DNA of 51,903 nucleotides from Bacteroidota bacterium (GCA_018831055.1 JAHJRE010000088.1:1-51903); one strand, 5' to 3'. Shown: positions 35,842-43,967, counted from the stretch's first letter. Notes: generated from the sequence alone by a model not told the origin. Numbers and translations are program-made.

Positions 35842-36894
35842 TTACAACCCGCTCACCTTTTTCGGAAACATCAAGGAAATCAGTATTGACGATCCCAGAA
35901 TCCCCACTATGATCAATAAACTGGTCTGCGTATCAATATCCAGGATATGAAAATAATGCGCCGGCATCTTCAATCCGATGAAAATCAGTAATACCGATAA
36001 CCCCGCCTTAAGAAAGTAAAAACGGTTGATCACATGTGAAATAAGGAAGAACAGGGAGCGTAACCCAATAATGGCAAACACATTTGAAAAAAATACAATA
36101 TAAGGGTCTTTGGTGACAGCAAAAATGGCAGGCACGGAATCCACGGCAAAGATCACATCCGTAAACTCTATGACCAGTAAAACAATGAATAATGGAGTTA
36201 TTAAAAGTTTGCCATTTTGACGTATCCAGAATTTATGACCCTCATACCGCGGGTGTACCGAAAAATAACGGGATGCAAACCTGACAACAGGATGATGTTC
36301 AGGATCGATCGTCTTTTCCTTCCCCTTAATGAACTCCTGCAACATTTTTCCTCCGGTGAAGATCAGTATAGCTCCAAAGATCAGTAAAATCCAATCGAAA
36401 CGTTGTATCAGGGCGGAACTCAGGAAAATAAAAATGAAGCGCATGATAATGGCACCCAGGATACCCCAGAACAAAACCTTTTTGTAATACTTCTCCTCAA
36501 CCCCAAAAGCCATAAATATCAGGATCATTACAAAAACATTGTCGACCGATAAAGCATACTCGATAATATAACCCGTAAGATATTCAAGTGATAAGTTGTG
36601 ATTATAAACGGTTTTGGCTGCTTCATAATCCAGACCGTTAATATCGATCTGATGTGAAAAGCGCTTTACATTTTCTGCAATTTCCTCCCAGCTTCCAAGG
36701 CCATGCAGAAAATGCCCCTCAAAATACAAAAAGGTATAAAATCCCATTGAAAAAGTGATCCAGACCATTGTCCAGATAAGCGATTCCCTGAATCCAACCA
36801 CGTGATCCTTTTTTGAGAATATCCCAAGGTCGAGAAACAGGATAAGAAGGATAAAGAATATGAATCCTGCTATAAAAATTACTTCTGTTGACAT
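35842..36894 (-). CDS. TerC/Alx family integral membrane protein
   Basis: A 350-residue protein with about nine transmembrane helices. The TerC signatures are present: the first helix LILFLDLGIF with the intramembrane Asp, EYALSVDNVFVMILIF, the cytoplasmic DPEHHPVVRF/HPRYEGHKFW loop, and VIEFTDVIFAVDSVPAIFAVT. Relatives export manganese or calcium, or confer tellurite resistance; Mn2+ export is the likely role by family. I looked upstream for a yybP-ykoY (Mn2+) riboswitch and saw none. It is convergent with meaB and divergent from glutamine synthetase. Confidence 0.94.
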   Translation of the reverse strand: MSTEVIFIAGFIFFILLILFLDLGIFSKKDHVVGFRESLIWTMVWITFSMGFYTFLYFEGHFLHGLGSWEEIAENVKRFSHQIDINGLDYEAAKTVYNHNLSLEYLTGYIIEYALSVDNVFVMILIFMAFGVEEKYYKKVLFWGILGAIIMRFIFIFLSSALIQRFDWILLIFGAILIFTGGKMLQEFIKGKEKTIDPEHHPVVRFASRYFSVHPRYEGHKFWIRQNGKLLITPLFIVLLVIEFTDVIFAVDSVPAIFAVTKDPYIVFFSNVFAIIGLRSLFFLISHVINRFYFLKAGLSVLLIFIGLKMPAHYFHILDIDTQTSLLIIVGILGSSILISLMFPKKVSGL

Positions 36895-36910
36895 AAATGG
36901 AACTAAGGAG

Positions 36911-36918
36911 CAAAAATA
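36911..36918 (-). promoter_or_regulatory. -7 promoter element of the TerC gene
   Basis: Minus-strand TATTTTTG, a perfect TAnnTTTG match about 17 bases before the TerC ATG. Confidence 0.6.
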
Positions 36919-37007
36919 ACAAGTTTTGGGGTGCTATTGTTTGCATGAACCAACTTTAATTTTCCAAAGATTAATGTTCTATTGTTAAGCAATTAACAAA
37001 AATTTCC

Positions 37008-37015
37008 TAAGTTTG
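37008..37015 (+). promoter_or_regulatory. -7 promoter element of glutamine synthetase
   Basis: TAAGTTTG, a perfect TAnnTTTG match 25 bases before the ATG at 37041. Confidence 0.6.
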
Positions 37016-37040
37016 ACGCCTGTATCCCAAACCCGATGCT

Positions 37041-38543
37041 ATGAACGAAAAAACTGCCATGAACCCGAATCAGTTGGTTCAATATCTGAACAAACCCGCA
37101 AAGGATTTCACACGTGATGATCTCGTGAAATATTGTGAGGATTACAACATTGAGATGATCAACTTCCGTTATGCAGGATGGGATGGTCGTCTGAAAACCC
37201 TTAATTTCATTATTAACAGCAAGAAACACCTGGAGGAGATCCTTACCAACGGTGAGCGCGTCGACGGATCCAGCCTTTTCAGTTTTGTGGAGGCCGGTTC
37301 AAGCGACCTCTATGTAGTTCCCAGGTACAAAACGGCTTTTGTCAACCCGTTCAATGATATCCCCACACTCGACATATTGTGTTCTTATTTTGATAAAGAG
37401 GGTAATCCTCTCGAATCCGCTCCTGAGTATATCCTGAAAAAAGCTCATAAAGCCTTTAAGGATGTAACGGGCATGACCTTCGAAACCATGGGGGAACTGG
37501 AATATTACGTTGTTTTTCCCAGGGAAGACCTTTTCCAGGCCTCCGACCAACGTGGATACCACGAATCCAGCCCTTTTACCAAATGGGAACAATTGCGCAT
37601 TGATGCTATGCAGGCTATTGCTCAGGCAGGAGGACTCATTAAATACGGGCATTCTGAAGTTGGAAATTTCAGTCTGGGTGATATGGAATACGAGCAGAAC
37701 GAGATCGAATTCCTTCCAACCAATGTAGAAGATGCAGCCGATCAGCTTATGGTTGCCAAATGGATGCTCCGCACCCTTGCATACCGCTATGGAGTAACTG
37801 TTTCCTTTGCTCCCAAGATCACCGTGGGAAAAGCCGGGAGCGGTCTGCATGTGCATACCCGCCTGATGAAAGACGGGAAAAACATGATGGTAGAAAACGG
37901 CCGGCTCAGTGATACAGCCAGGAAAGCCATTGCCGGTTACCTCGACCTGGCTCCTTCACTGACTGCTTTCGGGAATATCAATCCAACATCGTATTTCAGA
38001 TTGGTTCCCCATCAGGAAGCCCCTACCAATATTTGCTGGGGTGACCGCAACCGCTCCGTTCTGGTAAGGGTTCCATTGGGTTGGTCGCTCGGAAAAGATA
38101 TGGTCTCCCAGGTAAATCCCCAGGAAAAACCGCACACAGAAGATATGACCGTCAAACAAACTGTCGAATTCCGCTGCCCCGACGGCTCAGCAGACATTTA
38201 CCTGTTAATGGCCGGACTCACGGTTGCCGCAAGACATGGATTCGAAATGAAAGATGCCCTGGAATATGCCCGGAAAACTTATGTTGATGTCAACATTTTC
38301 AAAGATGAGAATAAAGCAAAACTCCAGGAATTGAATCAGTTGCCAACATCCTGCTACGAATCCGGCGAATATCTGGAAAAACAGAAAGATATATATACCA
38401 AATACGGGGTATTCCCGGAACGCATGCTCGACTGGATCGCGCAATACCTGAAAAACTTCAACGATAAAAACCTTCGCACCGAAATCAGCCACAATGAAGA
38501 AGAGATCATGAAGCTGGTGAAGAAGTACTATCATTGCGGATAA
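37041..38543 (+). CDS. glnA: Glutamine synthetase
   Basis: ATP-dependent ligation of ammonia to glutamate, the main entry of ammonium into metabolism. Family motifs are in order: DGSSLFSFVEAG (75-86), GELEYYVVF (metal-binding Glu), GHSEVGNFSLGDMEYEQNEIEFLP, the ATP-binding KITVGKAGSGLHVHTRL, NPTSYFRLVPHQEAPTNICWGDRNRS, and EFRCPDGSADIYLLMAGL. At 500 residues it is somewhat longer than the classic 470-residue type I enzyme but clearly GSI-like rather than GSIII. Start ATG 37041; ATG 37059 is an alternative. No PII or other nitrogen genes adjoin it. Confidence 0.95.
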   Translation: MNEKTAMNPNQLVQYLNKPAKDFTRDDLVKYCEDYNIEMINFRYAGWDGRLKTLNFIINSKKHLEEILTNGERVDGSSLFSFVEAGSSDLYVVPRYKTAFVNPFNDIPTLDILCSYFDKEGNPLESAPEYILKKAHKAFKDVTGMTFETMGELEYYVVFPREDLFQASDQRGYHESSPFTKWEQLRIDAMQAIAQAGGLIKYGHSEVGNFSLGDMEYEQNEIEFLPTNVEDAADQLMVAKWMLRTLAYRYGVTVSFAPKITVGKAGSGLHVHTRLMKDGKNMMVENGRLSDTARKAIAGYLDLAPSLTAFGNINPTSYFRLVPHQEAPTNICWGDRNRSVLVRVPLGWSLGKDMVSQVNPQEKPHTEDMTVKQTVEFRCPDGSADIYLLMAGLTVAARHGFEMKDALEYARKTYVDVNIFKDENKAKLQELNQLPTSCYESGEYLEKQKDIYTKYGVFPERMLDWIAQYLKNFNDKNLRTEISHNEEEIMKLVKKYYHCG

Positions 38544-38544
38544 T

Positions 38545-38679
38545 ATTCTGGATTCTGGATTCTGTATTCTGTATTTACAATTGGATTTGCAATTTGATAT
38601 TGTCAATGCATTGAAAATTGAATATTTCCAATCGAAAATCCTATTGTAAATACAGAATACAGAATCCAGAATTGACAAT
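38545..38679. repeat. Inverted heptamer arrays forming a long hairpin
   Basis: Units ATTCTGG, ATTCTGG, ATTCTGT, ATTCTGT run from 38545. A 30-base arm at 38552-38581 is perfectly complementary to 38643-38672, with a 61-base spacer whose ends also pair partly. It fills the gap between convergent glutamine synthetase and the flippase-like gene and may terminate both. Confidence 0.9.
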
Positions 38680-39747
38680 TCAAACGCTTCTAAACCGAAT
38701 CAGCTTCCGCTTCAGGAAAACCCTTCTGATCCAGAAAGGCAATACGATCACGCCAATAACAAGATAAGGATAATAACTCAGTATGCGCCATAAAAGACCA
38801 ACGGCAGCTTCAAACCCTTGTGGTATAAATTCTCCTAAGAACATAGGAAAGGCATATTCTGCAATTCCGCTGCTTCCGGGGGTAGGACTGATCAGGAGTA
38901 TGACCCACATTACCAGTTGCCGGCCATAAATCAGCAATTGATCCTGGACGGCAGGATTAAAAGCCAGTATAAGGCAATTAACCACCCAGAAACGGGCTGT
39001 CCAGCTAAAAACCGTTGCCCCGTATGCTTTTAACCAGAATTTCCAGGATTTGCCTTTCATTTCACGGGAAGTGGTGATGATGTCATCCCCTGTCCTCGCA
39101 GCGTCATATCTCCATCTTTTCAGGAATTTCAACTTGAAGATCTTCAGCAATATCCATTTAAACCCCCTGGGATTCAGAAATATGGCATAAGTGATTATTG
39201 TAGTCAGTAATAGGATAAAAACATATCCTGCAATAAAAACCCCTTCGCTACCCCAGTTCATCAGAAATAACTGGCTGCTGGTAAATAGATTACTGGTACC
39301 GATAAGCAGCAAGATCAAGGGTACCATGAGAATATAAAAAAGTTCATCCAGCATGGCTGTAACCATGACAATTGCCGTGGATTTCCCAACGGAAATTCCT
39401 TCTTTATGGACAATGATAAGGGCTATTGCAGAACCGCCAACCACTGAAGGTGTTATTGACGAAGCGAATTCCCAAAGCATGATCACATCGAAGCTGTGCC
39501 GCCAGGAGATCTGCTTATCGGTCATCAGCCTTATTCTATACATATAGGCAATATCGCGTATCGCCTGCAGGCAGATGGCAGCCAGCAACCATCCGACCAT
39601 ATACCCCGACCATTGGACCCCACTTAGGTGCTCCGTTTCAAAATCCCGGATAATAAGCCATGCCGCCACCCCTAAACCGATGACGATCGGAATGATGATG
39701 CGTTTAAGCTGAAAAAAACGTAGTACTTTTCTTAGATCGCTGACCAT
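38680..39747 (-). CDS. Flippase-like / LPG synthase transmembrane-region (UPF0104) protein
   Basis: A 355-residue polytopic membrane protein with about eight hydrophobic helices. The pattern SSITPSVVGGSAIALIIVHKEG followed by ILLISPTPGSSGIAEYAF matches the lysylphosphatidylglycerol synthase TM region family (also called YbhN/AglD-like), which lacks the cytosolic aminoacyl-transferase domain here. Members are thought to move or modify lipids or lipid-linked sugars; the substrate is unknown. Its stop codon lies at the edge of the heptamer hairpin. Confidence 0.88.
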   Translation of the reverse strand: MVSDLRKVLRFFQLKRIIIPIVIGLGVAAWLIIRDFETEHLSGVQWSGYMVGWLLAAICLQAIRDIAYMYRIRLMTDKQISWRHSFDVIMLWEFASSITPSVVGGSAIALIIVHKEGISVGKSTAIVMVTAMLDELFYILMVPLILLLIGTSNLFTSSQLFLMNWGSEGVFIAGYVFILLLTTIITYAIFLNPRGFKWILLKIFKLKFLKRWRYDAARTGDDIITTSREMKGKSWKFWLKAYGATVFSWTARFWVVNCLILAFNPAVQDQLLIYGRQLVMWVILLISPTPGSSGIAEYAFPMFLGEFIPQGFEAAVGLLWRILSYYPYLVIGVIVLPFWIRRVFLKRKLIRFRSV

Positions 39748-39780
39748 GAACGAATTCTGAGATTATGTGAAGTGGAAAAA

Positions 39781-39815
39781 CAAGCTACAAGCTACAAGCT
39801 ACAAGTTACAAGCTA
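39781..39815. repeat. Heptamer array CAAGCTA x5
   Basis: Five adjacent 7-bp units, four CAAGCTA and one CAAGTTA, upstream of the flippase-like gene. Confidence 0.95.
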
Positions 39816-39852
39816 CGACTGCAAAATATTACCCTCACCCTGCACTCTGACC

Positions 39853-39921
39853 CCTGCAACCTGCAACCTGTAACCTTTCCCTGCCTCCTGCAACCTGTAA
39901 CCTGCATCTTGTAACTTGCAG
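39853..39921. repeat. Heptamer array CCTGCAA/CCTGTAA
   Basis: About ten imperfect 7-bp units in near-constant phase (CCTGCAA, CCTGCAA, CCTGTAA, later CCTGCAA, CCTGTAA, CCTGCAT, CTTGTAA, CTTGCAG), just after the guanine deaminase gene. Confidence 0.9.
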
Positions 39922-39947
39922 CCTTTTCACCAAATATTCCTGCAAGC

Positions 39948-40427
39948 TTAATACATTTTCCTCGTTTCATTTTCTGTCCACTTCTCCAACACCTCAACAG
40001 CTTCATCCCGGAGGTGCTGGACAAATTCCACCATCCGGATATCATGAGGGATTTCAATTTCCCGATAGATATGTTCATCGCTAAACCCGGCTTTGGTAGC
40101 ATCGTTACGGTTGGCGGCGAAAACCACCCGTGAAATTTTCGCCCAGTAGATAGCCCCTAAGCACATTGGACAGGGTTCGCAACTGGAATATATCGTTGTT
40201 CCCCCCAGATCCCAGGTACCCAGATACCGGCATGCATTCCGGATTGCTACGATTTCTGCATGGGCAGTGGGATCGTTGGTTTTCAATACCTCGTTCCAAC
40301 CCTCGGCAATGATCTTCCCATCCTTAACGATCACAGCACCAAAAGGTCCGTGAATCCCGTCGTGCGAGTGGCGGGCGCTTAATTCAATGGCTTTGCGCAG
40401 AAATTTGCTGTCCTCTTTTGGGATCAC
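39948..40427 (-). CDS. Guanine deaminase (nucleoside/cytidine deaminase fold)
   Basis: A 159-residue zinc deaminase. The zinc site is HAE (56-58, His ligand and catalytic Glu) with PCPMC (Cys86, Cys89). The match to Bacillus GuaD is closer than to TadA: TAHAE, SSCEPCPMCLGAIYWAK, the AGFSDEHIYREI segment, and a C-terminus ending in an aromatic residue (RKMY) that in GuaD reaches into the neighbouring active site. It should convert guanine to xanthine. The adenine deaminase at 5875 is another purine-salvage gene in this window. Confidence 0.87.
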   Translation of the reverse strand: MIPKEDSKFLRKAIELSARHSHDGIHGPFGAVIVKDGKIIAEGWNEVLKTNDPTAHAEIVAIRNACRYLGTWDLGGTTIYSSCEPCPMCLGAIYWAKISRVVFAANRNDATKAGFSDEHIYREIEIPHDIRMVEFVQHLRDEAVEVLEKWTENETRKMY

Positions 40428-40779
40428 GTTGTAAACTTTCGACTAATGTATGATTTTTTAAGGAGATTATTTCAAAGACAACAAATATGATTAAATTCGA
40501 AACAAAAAGATTTGATTTTCAGGAAAAGCTAGAACCGGTCATTTAATATACTGTCAAATAAAAAGTAATTTTCATTAATGTAATTTTACCCGCTGGTCAT
40601 TTTGGGTTTTCGCATTATAAGTCCCGTAGCGGTGTTTATTATTATTTTCATATCAATAATAACAAATATGTCGCCCCTATGGGGCTTTCTGTTGGTTGCG
40701 CCGTCCTTTTCTATAAATATTCCGCCCCTAACGGGGCTGGGTTATCATGGTTTTTATATTGTTTGCTTTGTTTTGAAGG

Positions 40780-40813
40780 CAGATGACATCTCAGGCCTGG
40801 GAGATGTCATCTG
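40780..40813. repeat. 34-bp palindromic element, copy 4
   Basis: Arms CAGATGACATCTCAGGC and CTGGGAGATGTCATCTG. The outer 12 bases are identical to copy 2; the centre differs but the length of 34 is kept. Confidence 0.9.
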
Positions 40814-40971
40814 TTTAAAAGTGTCACCCCTACGGGGTTCTGGAAAACGAGTCGCGTCCATTTGCTACCGTAGGGGCGCCCCTACGGGGCTGGAAAATAG
40901 ATAGGGTTATTAAAGAGCTATATGATGTGGAAAACATTTTTTACCTGATAAACCAAGCCCCGGAGGGGCGG
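40798..40971. repeat. Direct repeat, copy A (about 174 bp)
   Basis: Runs from the right arm of palindrome copy 4 to the GGGGCGG block. It repeats at 41729-41904 with scattered mismatches, 931 bases downstream, on the other side of the DUF1684 gene. Confidence 0.9.
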
Positions 40972-41108
40972 AATATTTATAGCAAAATAGGCGCAGATCG
41001 GTTTCCAAAGCCCCGTTAGGGGCGGCATGTTAGAAGGGACGAAATATTTGTATAAGAAAAATTCTCCTCCATTTTAATACCTTTACCCTCTGATTTAATA
41101 CCCATGCA

Positions 41109-41717
41109 ATGAAAACAATCATTCTCCTTCTGATATCCTTATTTATCTTTATTTCCACCCTTACCTATTCCCAATCCGAAGCTGAAAATGAAATCAACCA
41201 ATTCCGCCTGGAATTAAATAAACATTTTGCAGATACAGCTAGCTCCCCATTACCTGAAGCTGAGAAGGCAACATTTCGCGGGCTGGACTTATATCCCATA
41301 GATTTGAAATACAGAATTTCCGCAGAATTAATCCGTACCCCCGGGGAAGATCCCTTCGGGATGGCAACAACCACCGAAAGGCTTCCGGTTTATGTCAAAT
41401 ACGGTGAAGCTCATTTTAACCTTCACGGGAAAGATATAATTCTGAACATTTACCAAAACATCAAGCTCACTGAATCGGAAGAATACAGGGATTATTTATT
41501 CCTTCCTTTCAATGACCTCACCAACGGTGAAGAAACATACGGTGGAGGTCGGTATATCGACCTGAAAATACCGGCAGGAGACACTATTATCATCGATTTT
41601 AATCAGGCTTACAACCCTTATTGTGCCTATAATCACAAATACTCATGTCCGGTCCCGCCCAGAGAAAACAGGATGGAGGTTGAAATCAGGGCGGGGGTTA
41701 AAAAACCTGGCAAATGA
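41109..41717 (+). CDS. Secreted DUF1684 family protein
   Basis: A 202-residue protein with a signal peptide (KTIILLLISLFIFISTLTYS). The mature part carries the DUF1684 signature at its C-terminus: GGRYIDLKIP, then TIIIDFNQAYNPYCAYN, YSCPVPPRENRMEVEIRAGVK. The invariant Asn-Pro-Tyr-Cys, Ser-Cys-Pro and Pro-Pro-x-Glu-Asn elements are all present. The biochemical role of DUF1684 is unknown. The stop codon lies inside the degenerate left arm of palindrome copy 5, so the last few residues may have been altered when the repeat arrived. Both sides are flanked by copies of the 174-bp repeat. Confidence 0.9.
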   Translation: MKTIILLLISLFIFISTLTYSQSEAENEINQFRLELNKHFADTASSPLPEAEKATFRGLDLYPIDLKYRISAELIRTPGEDPFGMATTTERLPVYVKYGEAHFNLHGKDIILNIYQNIKLTESEEYRDYLFLPFNDLTNGEETYGGGRYIDLKIPAGDTIIIDFNQAYNPYCAYNHKYSCPVPPRENRMEVEIRAGVKKPGK

Positions 41718-41744
41718 AATCCTAGTCATGGGAGATGTCATCTG
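41711..41744. repeat. 34-bp palindromic element, copy 5 (left arm decayed)
   Basis: The right arm ATGGGAGATGTCATCTG is conserved; the left arm CAAATGAAATCCTAGTC has several changes. It overlaps the stop codon of the DUF1684 gene (41715-41717). Confidence 0.7.
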
Positions 41745-41904
41745 TATAAAAGTGTCACCCCTACGGGGTTCCGGAAAACGTGTCGCGTCCATTTGGCTAC
41801 CGGAGGTGCGCCCCTACGGGGCTGGGAAATAGATAGGTTTATAAATTGCTTTCTGATGTGGATTATATTTTTTACCTGATAAACCAAAGCCCCGTAGGGG
41901 CGAC
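41729..41904. repeat. Direct repeat, copy B (about 176 bp)
   Basis: Second copy of 40798-40971, including CACCCCTACGGGGTT, the CGTCCATTTG block, TTTTTTACCTGATAAACCA and the terminal GCCCCGTAGGGGCG hairpin. It is only the right half of the MITE-like element. Confidence 0.9.
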
Positions 41905-41950
41905 ACTTTAACAGTTAGTAATTAAAAGAACACTCTGTTAGCAAGACAAT

Positions 41951-41985
41951 ATCTGCGATCTGCGATCGTCGATCTCAGATCTTAT
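41951..41985. repeat. Heptamer array ATCTGCG
   Basis: Five imperfect 7-bp units (ATCTGCG, ATCTGCG, ATCGTCG, ATCTCAG, ATCTTAT). The last two overlap the final codons and stop of the dehydrogenase gene that ends at 41975. Confidence 0.85.
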
Positions 41986-43000
41986 AATGCTCCGCTGTCC
42001 TTTCCACTCCTTCCTCCTCGCTGTATTTAGGCACAAATCCAAAATCTTTCCGTGCTTTCTCCGATGAATAGGTGATATCAGTACAGGTATAAACCACGGC
42101 AAAGCGACTGAATTTTGGCTGGTAACTTTTAACGGGTCTGACCATCCAGGCTATGAATTCGGATATACTGCCGATTGCATAGGCAAACCCACGAGGTAAC
42201 CACAGGTTTTTCGGCCAAATTCTGTATCCTGCCCCTTCCACGATACGGTCAAAGAATTTAAAAAAATTACTGCCCGGACCATCCGTCATGAAATAAACCT
42301 GACCACAGACTTTCTCATTCCCGTTCCACATGGCTGCAGCAGCAAGCACATGGGCATATCCCGCATTTCCAACGTATATGTGCTGACAACGGGTTTTGCC
42401 ATTGCCCAGCCGGACGTAGAATCCTCCTTTGGCCATATTTATCAAAGAGCTGATATGATAGGGGTCGTCTTCACCGTAAATGTCCGACCCTCTGAGTACG
42501 CAAGTCTTTAGTACATCATCGTTTTCTTCCAGGATGAGTTTTTCCGCAAGGTACTTTGAAGTGCAGTAACTGTTGGAATGCTTTTCAGGATATGGATGGC
42601 TTTCGTCAACATTGATAAGAGGCTTACCGCCGAAGACCGCATCCACCGATCCTGTAAAGATCAGGTATTTTACTCCGCTCTCCCGGCAGGCACGGATCAC
42701 GTTCTTCGTACCCTCCAAATTCACATCCAACACCTCCTTATCGCTTTTCGTTCCCCAATCAACTATCGCCGCCGAATGTATGACAATATCTTTCCCTTGT
42801 AAGGCTTCTAAAAGCAAATTATAATCCAGGATGTCCCCCTGAACGTATTCAACTCCATCAACCTTTGATCCTGTGTCTTTAATATCAAAAACAGTTAGCG
42901 ATCCGGGTCTTAAAGGTGAATCATTATCCAGGAACTCTTTAACTATGGCCTTTCCCAGGAAACCGTTGCCACCTGTAATCAAAACATTGGGTTGGTTCAT
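41975..43000 (-). CDS. NAD(P)-dependent epimerase / 3-beta-hydroxysteroid dehydrogenase-like protein
   Basis: A 341-residue extended SDR enzyme. The Rossmann motif GGNGFLG is at 10-16, Asp39 in VFDIKD suggests an NAD preference, and the catalytic YxxxK is Y145/K149 with Ser118 in FTGSVDAVFGG. The overall pattern (HSAAIVDWG, NLEGTKNVI, the C-terminal hydrophobic segment LWLPRGFAYAIGSISEFIAWM) is that of the 3-beta-HSD/sterol dehydrogenase and OleD-type reductase group. No olefin or steroid genes are nearby, so the substrate is open. It is divergent from an EthD-domain gene, 64 bases apart. Confidence 0.85.
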   Translation of the reverse strand: MNQPNVLITGGNGFLGKAIVKEFLDNDSPLRPGSLTVFDIKDTGSKVDGVEYVQGDILDYNLLLEALQGKDIVIHSAAIVDWGTKSDKEVLDVNLEGTKNVIRACRESGVKYLIFTGSVDAVFGGKPLINVDESHPYPEKHSNSYCTSKYLAEKLILEENDDVLKTCVLRGSDIYGEDDPYHISSLINMAKGGFYVRLGNGKTRCQHIYVGNAGYAHVLAAAAMWNGNEKVCGQVYFMTDGPGSNFFKFFDRIVEGAGYRIWPKNLWLPRGFAYAIGSISEFIAWMVRPVKSYQPKFSRFAVVYTCTDITYSSEKARKDFGFVPKYSEEEGVERTAEHYKI

Positions 43001-43064
43001 AAATCAATTACTTTAGAAACGACAAAATATTCTATCATTGCAAACATAGAAAATAATAAACTTC

Positions 43065-43727
43065 ATGGAAAACCAAATTTACCTGATCCGCGGAGAAGAA
43101 CGGGAGACTTACCCTGAATTCTCAAAACGAATACTATCCGCCGCAAAGATGCTGAGGGAAGACATTAAAGTTAGCGTAACCCTGACGGAAAGCAAACCTC
43201 CAACTTTATCCGTGATCCCTTTCCGGAAAAACAAAATCGCTGCTGTCTCGGTTTCTACCCCAATTAAACAAGTCCTGGAGCAACTGGCCGATATTCCCGG
43301 TTTTGCCGGTGCTTACAAGGTCGATAAAGCATTTCCCATCAAATACCGACGCAACTGGGATCCGGGAACCGTTACTCCCGGCCTTTGCCTCCTCACTCTA
43401 TTCCGGAAAAAGAAAAACCTCAATCATGATACTTTTATCCACCGCTGGCATAACGGCCATACCCCTCTCACCCTGGAGGTCCATCCCATTTACCATTACA
43501 ACCGTAATGTTATCCTGGAAACCCTCACCCCAGATTCCGAACCTTTCGACGGTATCGTCGAAGAACATGTGGAAAAACCTTCCCTCCTCTTCAATCCTGC
43601 CAGATTCTTCGGTGGCCCGCTTAAAATGCCCTGGAACATGCTGCGTGTCTATCGTGATGTTAATTCTTTCCTGGATTACAAGAGTATAGAGCCTTATTTG
43701 TGCAGGGAGTATGTGATGGGGGGGTGA
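43065..43727 (+). CDS. EthD-domain (dimeric alpha/beta barrel) protein
   Basis: A 220-residue protein. The C-terminal half carries the EthD-like pattern: LCLLTLFRKKKNLNHDTFIHRW, then HTPLTLEVHPIYHYNRNVI and a Glu/Phe-rich strand before FGGPLKMPWN, as in EthD-related monooxygenase or dehydratase-like proteins of the ferredoxin fold. The N-terminal half (residues 1-100) looks like a second, more diverged barrel unit (AAVSVSTPIKQVLEQL, GAYKVDKAFPI). No catalytic residues can be assigned. The divergent placement with the SDR dehydrogenase suggests they act on one compound. TATCATTG at 43033-43040 is a one-mismatch -7 element. Confidence 0.75.
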   Translation: MENQIYLIRGEERETYPEFSKRILSAAKMLREDIKVSVTLTESKPPTLSVIPFRKNKIAAVSVSTPIKQVLEQLADIPGFAGAYKVDKAFPIKYRRNWDPGTVTPGLCLLTLFRKKKNLNHDTFIHRWHNGHTPLTLEVHPIYHYNRNVILETLTPDSEPFDGIVEEHVEKPSLLFNPARFFGGPLKMPWNMLRVYRDVNSFLDYKSIEPYLCREYVMGG

Positions 43728-43731
43728 AATA

Positions 43732-43808
43732 CAGGGGGCAGGGAACAGGGAACAGGTTGCAGGGGGCAGGTTGCAGGGGGCAGGGGGCTGGGGACTAGGG
43801 GCTGGGGG
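43732..43808. repeat. G-rich heptamer array CAGGGGG/CAGGTTG
   Basis: Eleven adjacent 7-bp units in constant phase (CAGGGGG, CAGGGAA, CAGGGAA, CAGGTTG, CAGGGGG, CAGGTTG and so on, turning into CTGGGGG), starting 5 bases after the EthD gene. Confidence 0.95.
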
Positions 43809-43967
43809 GCTGGGAGATGGAGTATTTAATGTCATTATGGCGTATTTCATTTTAATTTATGTGTCATTTTGTCTTGTTTTGAAGTTTGATTTTCGCTGGT
43901 ATGGAAATTGACTGGGGAGTGGAAAGAAATCAAAACAATAACTTAAAAATAGATGGAGGATAAAACC

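Larger units (their letters stand above)
40664..41031. mobile_element. MITE-like element with about 83-bp imperfect terminal inverted repeats
   Basis: The left arm 40664-40746 and right arm 40947-41031 are imperfect inverted copies. Both contain TATAAATATTCCGCCCC- and CGCCCC-TA-GGGG-type blocks in mirrored order, and the inner 34 bases match at about 30 positions. The interior holds palindrome copy 4 (40780-40813) and a perfect 20-bp palindrome at 40868-40887. There is no transposase, so it would be non-autonomous. Confidence 0.7.
40428..41108. other. Intergenic region occupied by a MITE-like repeat element
   Basis: About 680 bases without a credible gene. The first 230 bases are AT-rich. 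The rest is taken up by an element with long inverted ends (40664-41031), which contains palindrome copy 4 and CCCCTACGGGG-type hairpins. The short reading frame at 40602-40904 runs through repeats and is not considered a gene. Confidence 0.75.

Noticed and set aside
35805-35845. Short AATCTGTG/AATCCGTG repeat-like stretch after meaB
   Set aside because: Resembles a dispersed intergenic sequence but only two or three loose units are present, too few to call.
36895-37040. Manganese (yybP-ykoY) riboswitch upstream of the TerC gene
   Set aside because: The promoter element lies only about 17 bases before the start codon, leaving no room for a riboswitch.
40602-40904. Open reading frame of about 100 codons
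   Set aside because: It runs through the inverted-repeat element and GGGGC hairpins; its translation has no signature and the frame is explained by repeats.
41623-41832. Short reading frame over the end of the DUF1684 gene
   Set aside because: It is a shadow of the real gene and of repeat copy B.
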